A stretch of DNA of 64,000 nucleotides. Source: Comamonas koreensis. GTDB lineage: Bacteria; Pseudomonadota; Gammaproteobacteria; Burkholderiales; Burkholderiaceae_C. A program made the position numbers and the translations under genes. The notes below the pieces were generated by a model. That model was not told where the DNA came from and did no database searches. It worked only from the letters and a program-made list of their open reading frames with translations. The DNA is taken from assembly GCF_021026195.1 (NCBI RefSeq), contig NZ_JAJNCT010000010.1:372001-436000 (forward strand), read 5' to 3'. Below are positions 45,921 to 56,368 of the stretch, piece by piece (the stretch's first letter is position 1; the number at the start of each line of letters is the position of its first letter).

Positions 45921-46094
45921 ATGCTTAAGTGGGCCATTATTTTTGCGGTGATCTCGTTGCTCGCCGGTGTGTTCGGTTTTACCGGTGTTGCCTCCGGCGC
46001 AGCGGGTATTGCGAAGATCCTTTTCTTCATCTTCATCGCCATCACGGTCATCTTCCTGGTGATCGCCCTGCTGGGTGTCGGCGCCGTTGCCTGA
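45921..46094 (+). CDS. DUF1328 (UPF0391) small membrane protein
   Basis: A 57-residue peptide starting [20 protein letters not shown] with two membrane helices, continuing [20 protein letters not shown]. This pattern defines the DUF1328 family (YtjA in E. coli), found in proteobacteria and linked to stress responses in some, with no known mechanism. ACAGGAGG lies five bases before the ATG. It stands alone between the MscS gene and the convergent ABC transporter. Confidence 0.92.
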   Translation: MLKWAIIFAVISLLAGVFGFTGVASGAAGIAKILFFIFIAITVIFLVIALLGVGAVA

Positions 46095-46121
46095 CCTCCG
46101 CCTTGACTAGCCAAAGCTGAC

Positions 46122-46150
46122 AAATGCCTGCCTTGTGCAGGCATTTTTTT
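46122..46150 (+). terminator. Terminator after the DUF1328 gene
   Basis: AATGCCTGC, loop CTTGT and GCAGGCATT followed by five more T residues. Confidence 0.92.
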
Positions 46151-46189
46151 GGGCCCCGCGCAGCGGGTCATAGGCTGAGGCGATGCAGC

Positions 46190-47947
46190 CTAACGCGTTG
46201 CAGAGGCCGTCAGCACCGCATGCTGCGCTGGATCGAGCTGCCAGCGCCCGCCATGGAAGGCCTGCACGCTGTCGCGATGGGCGACGGACACCAGCGATCC
46301 CCCACGCTCTCGCACCAGCGCCACCAGCGCCGCATAGACCTCGGCCTCGGTCGCCTGGTCCAGCGCGCTGGTGGCCTCATCTGCAAACACCCAGGCCGGG
46401 CGTTTGAGCAAGACCCGCGCAATCGCCAGGCGCTGCTGCTCCCCGCCCGAGAGCACGGCATTCCAGGCGGCGGCCTCATCAAGCCGCTTCACCAACGGTG
46501 CCAGCTGCGCTGCGCGCAAGGCCGCCTGCAGCTGGGCATCGCCATAGTCCGCAGCGGGCTGCGGGTAAGCCAGGGCCTGGCGCAGGCTGCCAGCGGGGAA
46601 ATAAGGGCGCTGCGCAATGAACATGCTGTCCATCGGCCGCTGCACCCGGCCGCGCGCAAAGGGCCAGATGCCGGCCAGGCTGCGCAGCAAGGTCGATTTG
46701 CCACTGCCCGAACGCCCGCTGATCAGCACATCCTGGCCAGCTCCCAGCTGCAATGCCGCATTGTCGATCACGACCCGGCCATCGGGCAGCGCCACTTGCA
46801 GGCCCTGGGTTTGCAGATGGTCAGCTGCCTCCAGCATCGGGCCCTGGCCTTGGGCCTGGGCCTGCAGACCGGCCTCAAAGCTCGCCAGACGCCGCGTGGT
46901 GGCGCGCCAGGCCGCTATATCGCTGTAGTTGTTGACGATCCAGCTGAGCGAATCCTGCACCTGGTTGAAGGCCGAGGCAATCTGCATCAGCTGGCCCAGC
47001 TGGATGGCGCCGCTGAAAAAGCGCGGCGCGGCAATGATGAAGGGAAACACCACGGCAGCCTGACCAAAGAAATTGGTGAACCAGGCGAGTTTTTTTTGCT
47101 GGCGGATCAGCAACAGGTAGTTGCCCAGCACATCGCCAAAGCGCAGGCGCAGCTGCTCGCCCTCTACCCGCTCGCCGCCGTCCATCGCAATGGCTTCGGC
47201 ATGCTCGCGCACGCGGATCATGTGGTGGCGGTAGTTGGCCTCCAGGCGCTGTTGCTGGATATTCAGGCCCACCTGCGGCTTGCCCAGCCACAGCGATATG
47301 GCACTGCCCACCAGGCAGTACACGACGGCCATCCAGACCATGAAGCCGGGAATATGCAGGCTGCCGCCGCCCAGCACGGCAGACAGGTCCAGGTCCATCG
47401 CTGCACTCAGCCCCCAGAGGATGCCGACAAAGCTGACAAAGGTGACCAGGGCGTTGAGCAGGCCCATGCTGAGCGCCACGGTGTAGCTGCTGAACAGGTT
47501 GATGTCTTCCTGGATGCGCTGGTCGGGGTTGTCCGGCATCTGCTGGCTGCCGCTGTAGCGGCCCAGCTCCATGCGGTAGAAGGCCTTGTTGGCCAGCCAG
47601 CGGCCTTGCAGGTGCTCGGTGAGCCAGCGGCGCCAGTGCCATTGCAGCAGCTGGGTGAGGTAGAACTTGTAGACCGCAATGACGATGTAGACCAGCGCCA
47701 GCCACAGAAAGCGCCAGAGCTGGTGCCAGAACACATCGGCCTGCTTGTTCTGCAGCGCATCGTAGAACACCCGGTTCCAGCTGTTGATCTGCACCAGCAT
47801 GAACACGGCAGCCAGGTTCAGCGCCACAATGGCCGCCAGCAGGCCCCAGGCACGGACCTTGTCCTCGGATACAAAATACGGCCGCGTCAGCGCCAGGGCC
47901 TCGCGGCCGGCCAGCGCCACGCGGCGCAAGGGGTTGTGAAGGGACAT
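46190..47947 (-). CDS. SbmA/BacA-YddA family ABC transporter (fused permease and ATPase)
   Basis: A 585-residue half-transporter. The permease part (residues 1-330) begins MSLHNPLRRVALAGREALAL and has SRVFYDALQNKQADVFW-like (NRVFYDALQNKQADVFWHQL) and YRMELGRYSGSQQMPDNPDQ, the signature of SbmA/BacA/YddA proteins, which import peptides or cobalamin. The ATPase domain has Walker A SGRSGSGKST, the signature LSGGEQQRLAIAR and Walker B WVFADEATSALD. Unlike SbmA it carries its own ATPase domain, so it is closer to YddA. The substrate is unknown. Confidence 0.88.
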   Translation of the reverse strand: MSLHNPLRRVALAGREALALTRPYFVSEDKVRAWGLLAAIVALNLAAVFMLVQINSWNRVFYDALQNKQADVFWHQLWRFLWLALVYIVIAVYKFYLTQLLQWHWRRWLTEHLQGRWLANKAFYRMELGRYSGSQQMPDNPDQRIQEDINLFSSYTVALSMGLLNALVTFVSFVGILWGLSAAMDLDLSAVLGGGSLHIPGFMVWMAVVYCLVGSAISLWLGKPQVGLNIQQQRLEANYRHHMIRVREHAEAIAMDGGERVEGEQLRLRFGDVLGNYLLLIRQQKKLAWFTNFFGQAAVVFPFIIAAPRFFSGAIQLGQLMQIASAFNQVQDSLSWIVNNYSDIAAWRATTRRLASFEAGLQAQAQGQGPMLEAADHLQTQGLQVALPDGRVVIDNAALQLGAGQDVLISGRSGSGKSTLLRSLAGIWPFARGRVQRPMDSMFIAQRPYFPAGSLRQALAYPQPAADYGDAQLQAALRAAQLAPLVKRLDEAAAWNAVLSGGEQQRLAIARVLLKRPAWVFADEATSALDQATEAEVYAALVALVRERGGSLVSVAHRDSVQAFHGGRWQLDPAQHAVLTASATR

Positions 47948-48048
47948 AGCTCTCTGCCATTCGTGGGGTCAGAGAGCAATCTAGAGGACGGGGCTGAGGC
48001 GAGGCTTAAACCGCCACCTCAGCCAGCAACACGGGAGGCCCTTCCCGC

Positions 48049-49134
48049 TCAGCCCAGCAGATCCAGCGCGTCCTGGTAGGCCGGCTGGCGCATCAGCTCA
48101 TCCCAGGGCTGGGGCACGGTTTCGGGCAGCAGCGCCAGGCGGCGCGATTCCGAATCCTCGTCCGGCTGCCAGCGGCCACTGCGCAGCGCGTCGTCCATGC
48201 CGTCGAGCAGCTCATCCACATGGGCGCCCAGGCCCAGGCTCTGGTTGCACAGCAGCACCATGTCGCAGCCAGCAGACAAGGCGGCCAGCGCGGCCTCAGT
48301 GTAGCTGATCACGCTGCCATTGATGCGGCGCGCGCCCTCCATGCTCAGGTCGTCGCTGAAGATCGCACCGTCGTAGCGCAGGCGGCTGCGCAGCACGTCC
48401 TTGAGCCATTTCTCGCTGAAGCCGGCCGGGCGCTTGTCCACCTTGGGATAAATCACATGCGCGGGCATCACCGCCGTCAGCACGCTGCTCAGCCAGGGGT
48501 AAGGCGCGGCATCCTCGGCCAGGATGGCGCTCAGGCTGCGCCCGTCAACGGGGATATCGACATGCGAATCGGCCTTGACAAAACCATGGCCGGGGAAATG
48601 CTTGCCGCAGTTGCCCATGCCCGCCTGCAGCAGGCCGTGCATCAGGCTCTTGGCCAGCATCGCGACCACGCGCGGGTCACGGTGAAAGCTGCGGTCACCG
48701 ATGACCGAGCTTTCGCCATAGTCCAGATCCAGCACCGGGGTGAAGCTGAAATCCACCGCGCAGGCCCGCAGCTCGGCGCCCAGCACATAGCCGGCAGCGG
48801 TAGCGGCATTCATCGCCCGCATTGCGCCGCTGCCCGGGCGGTGCTTGCTGCCCTGGCCGTCGTCCATCCACATCTGGCCAAAATGCCGCATCGATGGCAG
48901 GTGCGTGAAGCCATCCGTACGGAAGCGCTGCACGCGCCCGCCCTCGTGGTCCACACAGATCAGCAGATCGGGCTTGATGGCCTTGATCTGCGCGCACAGC
49001 TGCACCAGCGCCGAGCGGCTCTCCCAGTTGCGGGCAAACAGGATGATGCCCCCGACCAGCGGGTGGGCCAGGCGGGCGCGGTCGGCATCGGTCAGGGCCT
49101 TGCCGGCGATATCAATGATCAGAGGAGCGTGCAT
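48049..49134 (-). CDS. nagZ: Beta-N-acetylhexosaminidase NagZ
   Basis: A 361-residue glycoside hydrolase family 3 enzyme that removes GlcNAc from 1,6-anhydroMurNAc peptides in peptidoglycan recycling, in the cytoplasm. The catalytic motif KHFPGHGFVKADSHVDIP includes the histidine used as acid/base, and the aspartate nucleophile region DDLSMEGA is present. It follows acpS by 56 bases and ends the lepA to nagZ block. Confidence 0.95.
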   Translation of the reverse strand: MHAPLIIDIAGKALTDADRARLAHPLVGGIILFARNWESRSALVQLCAQIKAIKPDLLICVDHEGGRVQRFRTDGFTHLPSMRHFGQMWMDDGQGSKHRPGSGAMRAMNAATAAGYVLGAELRACAVDFSFTPVLDLDYGESSVIGDRSFHRDPRVVAMLAKSLMHGLLQAGMGNCGKHFPGHGFVKADSHVDIPVDGRSLSAILAEDAAPYPWLSSVLTAVMPAHVIYPKVDKRPAGFSEKWLKDVLRSRLRYDGAIFSDDLSMEGARRINGSVISYTEAALAALSAGCDMVLLCNQSLGLGAHVDELLDGMDDALRSGRWQPDEDSESRRLALLPETVPQPWDELMRQPAYQDALDLLG

Positions 49135-49153
49135 GGAAGGGGTGCAGAAAAGT

Positions 49154-49178
49154 CAGAAACGGGCCCTGGCAGGGCCCG
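49154..49178 (-). terminator. Possible terminator between acpS and nagZ
   Basis: On the minus strand a stem GGGCCCTG/CAGGGCCC with almost no loop is followed by GTTTCTGACTTTTC. It could lower read-through into nagZ. Confidence 0.45.
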
Positions 49179-49190
49179 GGGAATCGGGAG

Positions 49191-49583
49191 TCAGAGCTTC
49201 TCGACCACGCAAAAGCTGGCGGCGTAGTCGACCTCGTCGGTCACGGTGATATGGGCGGTCAGGCCTTGCGCCTCGAACCAGGTGGCCAGCTCACCATGCA
49301 GCCGGATGCCGGGCTTTCCGCTGGGCAGGTTGATGACCTCGCAGTGGCGCCAGGTCATCGGCATGCGCATGCCCAGGCCCACGGCCTTGCTGAAGGCCTC
49401 CTTGGCCGAAAAGCGCGTGGCCATGTAGCGCACGCCCCGGTCGGGCCAGCGCTCGCTGCGGCGGCGCCAGACGGCCAGCTCGCCCTCGGCCAGCACCTTG
49501 TGGGCAAAGCGCTCGCCCTGGCGCTCCAAGGTCGCGCGGATGCGGCGGATGTCGCAGATGTCGGTGCCAATACCGTAGATCAT
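49191..49583 (-). CDS. acpS: Holo-[acyl-carrier-protein] synthase
   Basis: A 130-residue phosphopantetheinyl transferase activating acyl carrier protein. The Mg-binding acid is in [13 protein letters not shown] and the second motif is [13 protein letters not shown]. It lies 20 bases after pdxJ, a conserved pair. Confidence 0.96.
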   Translation of the reverse strand: MIYGIGTDICDIRRIRATLERQGERFAHKVLAEGELAVWRRRSERWPDRGVRYMATRFSAKEAFSKAVGLGMRMPMTWRHCEVINLPSGKPGIRLHGELATWFEAQGLTAHITVTDEVDYAASFCVVEKL

Positions 49584-49603
49584 GCTGTCACAGACCTGGG
49601 GGT

Positions 49604-50374
49604 TTAGAGCAGCACGCCATCGGCGCGGGCATCGAGCGAGCGGCGGTAGGCGCGCACGGCTTCGGCGTAGCCCATCTCCAGCGCGTCGGTCACAAAGGCG
49701 TGGCCGATCGACACTTCCAGCACCTGGGGCACATGGGTCACAAAGGGGGTGAGGTTGCGCAGGCTCAGGTCATGGCCGGCATTGACGCCCAGGCCCACAG
49801 CCTGTGCGGCCTTGGCCGCTGCCACGTAGCGTGCCAACTGCGTGCCTTGCTCGGGCGTGCCAAAGGCGGCCGCATAGGGCTCGGTGTACAGCTCGACCCG
49901 GTCGGCGCCCACGGCCTTGGCAGCGGCCATCTGCTCCGGGATCGGGTCCATGAACAGGCTCACGCGCACGCCCAAAGCCTTGCACTCGTCAATCAGGGGC
50001 TTGAGGCGCTCGGCATCCTGCGGAAAGCTCCAGCCATGGTCGCTGGTGAACTGGTCCTCGCCATCGGGCACAAAGGTAGCCTGGTGCGGACGGTACTTGC
50101 GCACATAGTCCATCAGATTCTGGAAAGGATTGCCTTCGATGTTGTACTCGCGCTTGACCGGCCAGGTGGCGATCACGCCTGCGAGCTTTTCCACATCGCC
50201 GGGGCGGATGTGGCGCTCGTCCGGCCGGGGGTGCACGGTGATCCCCTGCGCGCCCGCTTCCAGGCACAGCCGTGCCGCACGCGTCACGCTGGGAATCTCC
50301 AGGTGGCGGGTGTTACGTACCAGTGCCACCTTGTTGAGGTTGATAGACAGGGCAGTTTTCACGGGGGTAGTCAT
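49604..50374 (-). CDS. pdxJ: Pyridoxine 5'-phosphate synthase PdxJ
   Basis: A 256-residue TIM barrel making pyridoxine phosphate from aminoacetone phosphate and deoxyxylulose phosphate. [20 protein letters not shown] and [11 protein letters not shown] are clear family motifs. In the first strand E. coli has NIDH, here the sequence is NLNK ([15 protein letters not shown]), so the Asp-His active-site pair is changed, as in one branch of the family. The start at 50374 overlaps the recO stop in ATGA, showing translational coupling. Confidence 0.93.
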   Translation of the reverse strand: MTTPVKTALSINLNKVALVRNTRHLEIPSVTRAARLCLEAGAQGITVHPRPDERHIRPGDVEKLAGVIATWPVKREYNIEGNPFQNLMDYVRKYRPHQATFVPDGEDQFTSDHGWSFPQDAERLKPLIDECKALGVRVSLFMDPIPEQMAAAKAVGADRVELYTEPYAAAFGTPEQGTQLARYVAAAKAAQAVGLGVNAGHDLSLRNLTPFVTHVPQVLEVSIGHAFVTDALEMGYAEAVRAYRRSLDARADGVLL

Positions 50375-51132
50375 AGCGATTGGATATCCATCATCAACTG
50401 GCGCGTACGCAATACCGGCTGACCACAGTGGTGTTGCAGCAGCGTACGCAACTGAACTTTTAACTCGCCGGCACACAACACGCAAGCCCTCAGAACAGCC
50501 GGATAGGGATTTGCCGCCGACAGCGCTTCCTCCAGGGCCTCCCATTGTGCACCGGTCAGGCCCGCCCTGTCCTGCCCATGGGCCTCGCGCAGGCCGGCAT
50601 CGGGCACCAGCACATAGCGCGTGGCGGGTTGGAGCGGCTGCAGCGACAGCGTCTGCGCCGCCAGCGAGGGCAGCAGCCCCAGCTCGCGCAGCAGCAGCAG
50701 CTCGAAGGCGCGCAGCACGGGCTCGAGCACATCGCCATGGTCGGTGGCCAGCACGCGCACCACACCGGCATAGATGTCGAACAGGTTGGCAAAGGGGTCC
50801 TCGCGCGCCAGCAGCCGCATCAGCAGCTCATTGAGGTAGAGGCCCGACAGCAGGCCACCGCCCACCGGCATCGTGTGGCCGCCCACCCATTCAGCGCTTT
50901 TGAGCGTGTGGATGTCCGAGCCGCCCTCGCCCGCGATGCCCCAGGACAGGCGCAGCGGCTGCAAGGCCAGCAGCACCGGACGAAAGTTGGAAGTGGGTTT
51001 CTTGACGCCCTTGGCAACCAGCGCCACGCGCCCCCGGTGGCGGGTAAAGCACTCCAGCACCAGGCTGGATTCACTCCAGTCATACCGGTGCAGGATATAG
51101 GCCGGTTCCTCATTGACGCGCTTGACAGCCAT
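50371..51132 (-). CDS. recO: DNA repair protein RecO
   Basis: A 253-residue RecO with the N-terminal OB-fold ([20 protein letters not shown] and [19 protein letters not shown]) and a helical C-terminal domain. RecO with RecR loads RecA on SSB-coated single strands. No zinc-binding cysteine cluster is seen. It begins 115 bases after era and overlaps pdxJ by four bases. Confidence 0.93.
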   Translation of the reverse strand: MAVKRVNEEPAYILHRYDWSESSLVLECFTRHRGRVALVAKGVKKPTSNFRPVLLALQPLRLSWGIAGEGGSDIHTLKSAEWVGGHTMPVGGGLLSGLYLNELLMRLLAREDPFANLFDIYAGVVRVLATDHGDVLEPVLRAFELLLLRELGLLPSLAAQTLSLQPLQPATRYVLVPDAGLREAHGQDRAGLTGAQWEALEEALSAANPYPAVLRACVLCAGELKVQLRTLLQHHCGQPVLRTRQLMMDIQSL

Positions 51133-51247
51133 GGCTCAGGGGGTTGCATTGCGTGGCCCGCGCAGGGCCACAGAAGAGGTCAGGTACCAGGCACTGGGCG
51201 CCAACCGGGCACAGCAGGCTGTGCGCCGGTGTTGTGCCCGTTGACGC

Positions 51248-52324
51248 TTATTCGTAGCCGAAGGACTTGACCCGGGCCTCGTCGTCGGCCCAGCCGGACT
51301 TGACCTTGACCCAGACCTCCAGGAACACCTTGGCACCCAGCAGCTTTTCCAGCTCCTGGCGCGCTTCGGTGCTGATGCGCTTGAGCTTTTCGCCCTTCTC
51401 GCCAATCACCATGGCCTTGTGGCCATCGCGCTCGACGACGATGGTCGCGGCAATGCGCATGAAGCGGCCATGCGTCTTGCTAGGCTCTTCGTCGAACTTG
51501 TCGATGACAACGGTCGAGGTGTAGGGCAGCTCATCGCCAGTAAAGCGGAAGAGCTTTTCGCGCACCGTCTCGGATGCCAGAAACTTCTCGCTGCGGTCGG
51601 TCAGCTCTTCGGGACCATAGAACCAGGCCTGCTCGGGCAGGTATTTTTCGCAGATGCCGAACAGGCGATCGATATCGCCCTTGTTCTTGGCGGACATCGG
51701 CACGAACTCGGCAAAGGGGTGGCGCTCCTGCATGTCACGCAGCCAGGGCGCAATCTCGTGGCGGCGGTGCACGGTGTCGAGCTTGTTGGCAATCAGCAGG
51801 GTCGGAATGCCGGGCTTGAACAGCGACAGCACCTTGGCATCGGCCAGCGTAAAGCTGCCCGCCTCGACGACGAACAGGATCAGGTCCACATCGCCGATGG
51901 CACCCATCACCGTCTTGTTGAGCGACTTGTTCAACGCGCGCGAATGGCGGGTCTGGAAGCCGGGCGTATCGACAAACACGAACTGGGTGTTGTCCTTTGT
52001 GCGGATACCGGTGATGCGGTGGCGCGTGGTCTGCGCCTTGCGCGAGGTGATCGAGATCTTCTGGCCGACCAGCGCATTCATCAAGGTGGACTTGCCCACA
52101 TTGGGCTTGCCGACGATGGCAATCAGGCCGCAGCGCTGCGGGCCGGTAGGCGCGGCGGGCGCCTCGGCCTGCTCGGCATCGGGGGCGCTGACGCGGGCCA
52201 CGGTCGCACCAGGCTTGGCGGCGGCCAGCATCGCGTCCAGGTCGGAGAGGGTCTGGCCCGAAGGCAACAGCTCTGCAGGGTCTTGGCCAGCAGCGCTTGG
52301 AGAAGGAGATTTTTTCGAGGTCAT
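51248..52324 (-). CDS. era: GTPase Era
   Basis: A 358-residue Era, about 57 residues longer than E. coli Era because of an Ala/Pro-rich N-terminal extension. The GTPase domain has G1 GKPNVGKST (residues 72-80), G3 DTPGF and G4 NKLD; the C-terminal KH domain includes [13 protein letters not shown]. Era binds the 3' end of 16S rRNA in 30S assembly. The start is seven bases after the rnc stop without a clear Shine-Dalgarno site, so coupling to rnc is likely. Confidence 0.95.
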   Translation of the reverse strand: MTSKKSPSPSAAGQDPAELLPSGQTLSDLDAMLAAAKPGATVARVSAPDAEQAEAPAAPTGPQRCGLIAIVGKPNVGKSTLMNALVGQKISITSRKAQTTRHRITGIRTKDNTQFVFVDTPGFQTRHSRALNKSLNKTVMGAIGDVDLILFVVEAGSFTLADAKVLSLFKPGIPTLLIANKLDTVHRRHEIAPWLRDMQERHPFAEFVPMSAKNKGDIDRLFGICEKYLPEQAWFYGPEELTDRSEKFLASETVREKLFRFTGDELPYTSTVVIDKFDEEPSKTHGRFMRIAATIVVERDGHKAMVIGEKGEKLKRISTEARQELEKLLGAKVFLEVWVKVKSGWADDEARVKSFGYE

Positions 52325-52330
52325 AAAAGC

Positions 52331-53014
52331 TTAGCGATGCTGGGTCTGCAGTTGTTGCAACATGATGGCGGCTGCCGCCTGCTCGGCTGCACGGCGCGAT
52401 GCGCCAGCGCCTTCGCTGCGGGCCTGGAAGGCCGGCACCACGCAGTCGACATGGAAGGTCTGCGCATGCGCAGCCCCGGTTGTGCCGGTCACCACATACT
52501 CCGGAACCGATTTCTTGCGTGCCTGCAGCCACTCCTGCAGCGCCGTCTTGGCATCCTTGGACGCGGCGGGCATGTGCTGCGAGATCTCTACACGCTCGTA
52601 GAGATGATGCACGATCGCCTCGGCCTGCGTATAGCCGGCATCCAAGTAAACCGCTCCGATAATCGCCTCGACCGCATCGGCAAGGATCGAAGGGCGCTCA
52701 CGCCCGCCCGATTTGGACTCGCCTTCGCCCAGGCGCAGCACCTTGGCCAGCTGCAGGCGCAGCGCAATCTGGTGCAAGGTGTCTTGCTTGACCAGGTTGG
52801 CACGCATGCGCGAGAGCTCGCCCTCCGGGGTGCCCTTGAGCTTCTGGAACAGCATCGTCGACACCGCCAGGCCCAGCACCGAGTCACCCAGAAACTCCAG
52901 GCGCTCATTGTGATCTGCACAAAAACTACGGTGCGTTACCGCTCGCTGCAGCAACGCACCGTTCGCAAAAGAATACTGCAGGCGTTCCTGCAATCGACTG
53001 AGTTCTGATTCCAC
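52331..53014 (-). CDS. rnc: Ribonuclease III
   Basis: A 227-residue RNase III. The catalytic signature ERLEFLGDSVLGLAVS lies near residue 37 and a double-stranded RNA binding domain forms the C-terminal 70 residues (KTALQEWLQARKKSVPEYVV). The start is a GTG placed directly after the TAG of the DUF4845 gene, so translation is probably reinitiated. It processes rRNA precursors and many mRNAs. Confidence 0.97.
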   Translation of the reverse strand: MESELSRLQERLQYSFANGALLQRAVTHRSFCADHNERLEFLGDSVLGLAVSTMLFQKLKGTPEGELSRMRANLVKQDTLHQIALRLQLAKVLRLGEGESKSGGRERPSILADAVEAIIGAVYLDAGYTQAEAIVHHLYERVEISQHMPAASKDAKTALQEWLQARKKSVPEYVVTGTTGAAHAQTFHVDCVVPAFQARSEGAGASRRAAEQAAAAIMLQQLQTQHR

Positions 53015-53383
53015 CTACTTCACACTATCGTTAAAACGGAAGACCAGATAAACGGGCCCGTACAGCGGAATGTCCCGCTCGTAGTTGTACGACACCACAA
53101 TCTTGCCGTCCGTGTCCTTGGTCACTTCCAAATCATTGGCATTGACCGAGGTCATGTCATCAATGGCCTGCGAGCGCTCATAAATGCTGCGCACCTCCTG
53201 CACTGTCGTGCCCTGGCGGGCAGCCTTGATCGCTGCCTTCTTGATGTTCATGTTCTCGATCACGACAGGGACTGCCTTGCTGCCCACAATGGCCAGAGCC
53301 ACGATGATGAAACCCCAGAGCACCACACCGATGAACGACATGCCGCGTTGGCGGTGTCTGGGTGCATGTTTCATAGCCTGCAT
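53015..53383 (-). CDS. DUF4845 membrane protein
   Basis: A 122-residue protein with one N-terminal membrane helix (SFIGVVLWGFIIVALAIVG) and a periplasmic tail (VSYNYERDIPLYGPVYLVFR). The family is found almost always between lepB and rnc in betaproteobacteria and its function is unknown. The start MQAMKHAPRH at 53383 has an AGGGA site six bases upstream. Its TAG abuts the rnc GTG. Confidence 0.88.
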   Translation of the reverse strand: MQAMKHAPRHRQRGMSFIGVVLWGFIIVALAIVGSKAVPVVIENMNIKKAAIKAARQGTTVQEVRSIYERSQAIDDMTSVNANDLEVTKDTDGKIVVSYNYERDIPLYGPVYLVFRFNDSVK

Positions 53384-53408
53384 AGTCAATCCCTCTTAGA
53401 AAACTTTT

Positions 53409-54377
53409 TTAGTTAAACGGTCCGATACGCTTGATGTTACCGAAATTCATCCACACAAAGAAGGCCCGGCCCACAATATTGGCATCGGGCACAAAGCCCC
53501 AGTAACGGGAATCCAACGAGTTGTCGCGGTTGTCGCCCATCATGAAGTAATGGCCTTCGGGCACCTTGCAGGTCACGCCTTCAACGCTGTAGCGGCAGTT
53601 GTCCTTGTACTTGAAGTCCGTCACGCCCTGGACGAAATTGGGCACGTCCGGGTTGATGATGGAGCGGTGCGGCTTGTCACCCAACTGCTCTTCAATCTGC
53701 TTGAAGTAGCGCATCGCATCCTGCTCGAAGTAATCGGGCTGGTTGGTGGTCGGCACGACCTTGCCATTGATCGTCAGGCGCTTGTTGATGTAGGCCACCT
53801 CGTCACCGGGCACACCGACCACACGCTTGATGTAGTCCATGCTGGGCTGTGGCGGGTAGCGGAACACCATCACATCGCCGCGCTTGGGGGCATTGCCTTC
53901 GGTGATCTTCTTGTTGATCACCGGCAGGCGCACGCCATAGGTGAACTTGTTGACCAGGATCAGGTCGCCAACCTGCAGGGTCGGGATCATCGAGCCCGAC
54001 GGGATCTTGAACGGCTCGAACAGAAAGGAGCGCAGGATGAAGACCACGGCGATCACCGGGAACAGACCAGCGGTCCAGTCCAGCCACCAGGGCTGCATCA
54101 GAAGGCGCGTCTTGCCCTCTTGCACGTCGATGCCGTCCACCTTGTCGATACCCTGGGCATCGAGCTGCCGGCGGCGCTCGGCCGCCGAGACCTCCAGCTG
54201 CGCGGCAGCTGCCTGGCGCCGGGGGAAGAAGTAAAAGCGCTCCGCCAGCCAGTAGGCGCCGGTGATCACCGTGGCCAAAAACAGCAGCAGTGCAAAATTG
54301 CCTTCGATGGCGCCGCTGTACCAGGCGCCCATATAGGCCACAAAGGCGGCCAGAATCAGTGTTGTCAGGAGTTGCAT
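53409..54377 (-). CDS. lepB: Signal peptidase I
   Basis: A 322-residue leader peptidase with helices near residues 1-20 and 27-47, and another near 104-121. The catalytic dyad is Ser129 in KIPSGSMIPTL and Lys184 in DYIKRVVGVPGD; the box GDNRDNSLDSRYWGFV is near the end. It cuts signal peptides from secreted proteins on the periplasmic side. It follows lepA by 26 bases. Confidence 0.97.
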   Translation of the reverse strand: MQLLTTLILAAFVAYMGAWYSGAIEGNFALLLFLATVITGAYWLAERFYFFPRRQAAAAQLEVSAAERRRQLDAQGIDKVDGIDVQEGKTRLLMQPWWLDWTAGLFPVIAVVFILRSFLFEPFKIPSGSMIPTLQVGDLILVNKFTYGVRLPVINKKITEGNAPKRGDVMVFRYPPQPSMDYIKRVVGVPGDEVAYINKRLTINGKVVPTTNQPDYFEQDAMRYFKQIEEQLGDKPHRSIINPDVPNFVQGVTDFKYKDNCRYSVEGVTCKVPEGHYFMMGDNRDNSLDSRYWGFVPDANIVGRAFFVWMNFGNIKRIGPFN

Positions 54378-54403
54378 AGCTTTGCTTTTGGCTTCTTCTC
54401 TTC

Positions 54404-56212
54404 TTAATCGTCCACTTGCAGAATCGCCAGGAACGCCTCTTGGGGCACTTCGACCGAACCGATCTGTTTCATGCGCTTCTTACCGGCCTTCTGCTTTTCC
54501 AGCAGCTTGCGCTTACGCGTGATGTCGCCACCATAGCACTTGGCCAGCACGTTCTTGCGCATCGCCTTGACGGTCTCGCGGGCGATGATGTTGGCACCAA
54601 TCGCCGCCTGGATCGCCACATCGAACATCTGGCGGCTGATGATTTCGCGCATCTTGGCCACCACCGCACGGCCCCGGTAGACCGACTGCGAACGGTGCAC
54701 GATGATGGACAGCGCGTCCACCTTCTCGCCGTTGAGCAGGATGTCGACCTTGACCACGTCGGAGGCCCGGTATTCCTTGAACTCGTAGTCCATCGAGGCA
54801 TAGCCGCGCGAGACCGATTTGAGCTTGTCAAAGAAGTCCAGCACGATTTCGCCCAGCGGCATTTCGTAGGTGAGCATCACCTGGCGTCCGTGGTAGGCCA
54901 TGTCCATCTGAACACCGCGCTTCTGGTTCGCCAGGGTCATCACCGGGCCCACATAGTCCTGCGGCATATAGAGGTGCACGGTCACGATCGGTTCCCGCAC
55001 CTCTTCCAGACGGCCGGCATCGGGCATCTTCGAGGGGTTTTCCACATCGATGAGCTCGCCATCGGCCTTGAGCACCTGGTAGACCACGCTGGGCGCGGTG
55101 GTGATCAGGTCCTGGTCGAACTCGCGCTCCAGGCGCTCCTGCACGATTTCCATGTGCAGCAGGCCCAGGAAGCCGCAACGGAAGCCAAAGCCCAGCGCCT
55201 GCGACACTTCGGGCTCGTAATGCAGTGCTGCATCGTTGAGCTGCAGTTTTTCCAGCGCATCACGCAGCTGGTCATATTCAGAGGCCTCGGTCGGGTACAG
55301 GCCGGCAAACACCTGGGATTTGACTTCCTTGAAGCCCGGCAGCGGCGCGCTGGCGGGGCCCAGGTTGTTGGGCAGCTTCTTTTCCAACGTGATGGTGTCA
55401 CCCACCTTGGCGGCCTTCAGCTCCTTGATACCGGCAATGATGTAGCCCACCTCACCGGCCTTGAGCACATCGCGCGGCTCATTGGCGGGCGTGAACACGC
55501 CCAGGCTGTTGGCTTCATAGGCCGCGCCGGTGGCCATCATCTTGAAGCGCTCGTTCTTCTTGAGCTGGCCATCGACCACGCGCACCAGCATCACGACGCC
55601 CACATAGGGGTCAAACCAGCTGTCCACGATCATCGCGCGCAGGGGTGCTTCGGGCTCGCCCTTGGGTGGCGGCACCTTGGCCACCACGGCTTCCAGAATT
55701 TCTTCAATGCCCATGCCGGTCTTGGCCGAGCAGGGAATCGCGTCGCTGGCGTCAATGCCGATCACATCCTCGATCTCGGCCTTGGCATTGTCCGGGTCTG
55801 CATTGGGCAGATCCATCTTGTTGAGCACGGCGAACACTTCCACGCCCAGGTCCAGTGCGGTGTAGCAGTTGGCCACCGTCTGGGCTTCAACGCCCTGCGA
55901 CGCATCGACCACCAGCAGCGCGCCTTCGCAGGCCGACAGCGAACGCGAGACTTCATAGGAGAAGTCCACGTGGCCGGGGGTGTCGATCAGGTTCAGGTTG
56001 TAGACCTTGCCGTCCTTGGCCTTGTACTGCAAGGCGGCTGTCTGCGCCTTGATGGTGATACCGCGCTCTTTCTCGATGTCCATCGAGTCCAGCACCTGTG
56101 CCTCCATGTCGCGCTCGGCCAGGCCTCCGCAATACTGGATCAGGCGGTCCGCCAAGGTCGACTTGCCATGGTCAATATGGGCAATGATGGAAAAATTACG
56201 AATGTGCTGCAT
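54404..56212 (-). CDS. lepA: Elongation factor 4 (LepA)
   Basis: A 602-residue translational GTPase. Motifs include [27 protein letters not shown] and the LepA-specific C-terminal region ending [20 protein letters not shown]. The start [16 protein letters not shown] at 56212 matches LepA; an upstream in-frame ATG at 56284 adds unrelated residues. It heads the lepA-lepB-DUF4845-rnc-era block. Confidence 0.98.
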   Translation of the reverse strand: MQHIRNFSIIAHIDHGKSTLADRLIQYCGGLAERDMEAQVLDSMDIEKERGITIKAQTAALQYKAKDGKVYNLNLIDTPGHVDFSYEVSRSLSACEGALLVVDASQGVEAQTVANCYTALDLGVEVFAVLNKMDLPNADPDNAKAEIEDVIGIDASDAIPCSAKTGMGIEEILEAVVAKVPPPKGEPEAPLRAMIVDSWFDPYVGVVMLVRVVDGQLKKNERFKMMATGAAYEANSLGVFTPANEPRDVLKAGEVGYIIAGIKELKAAKVGDTITLEKKLPNNLGPASAPLPGFKEVKSQVFAGLYPTEASEYDQLRDALEKLQLNDAALHYEPEVSQALGFGFRCGFLGLLHMEIVQERLEREFDQDLITTAPSVVYQVLKADGELIDVENPSKMPDAGRLEEVREPIVTVHLYMPQDYVGPVMTLANQKRGVQMDMAYHGRQVMLTYEMPLGEIVLDFFDKLKSVSRGYASMDYEFKEYRASDVVKVDILLNGEKVDALSIIVHRSQSVYRGRAVVAKMREIISRQMFDVAIQAAIGANIIARETVKAMRKNVLAKCYGGDITRKRKLLEKQKAGKKRMKQIGSVEVPQEAFLAILQVDD

Positions 56213-56295
56213 TAACAAACAACGGAAAAAGGCCTGGAATCGGGCGCGCACGCCAAAGGGGGCTGGAGATTCCAGCCAAAACACGCATTGTAGGC

Positions 56296-56340
56296 AAAAA
56301 GCAATGCACCCCAGCGGGGATAGCCGATCCCGCCGGGGTG
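56296..56340 (-). terminator. Terminator after the MBL-fold gene
   Basis: On the minus strand CACCCC/GGGGTG with an inner GCGGG/CCCGC pairing forms a long hairpin, followed seven bases later by TTTTT. It lies 29 bases after the MBL stop and separates that gene from lepA. Confidence 0.65.
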
Positions 56341-56368
56341 CCGTGCTGTGGGCCGTATCAGCCCCTCA

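Noticed and set aside
51152..51170. GTGGCCC/GGGCCAC hairpin between era and recO
   Set aside because: There is no T-tract on the minus strand, so it is not a convincing terminator.
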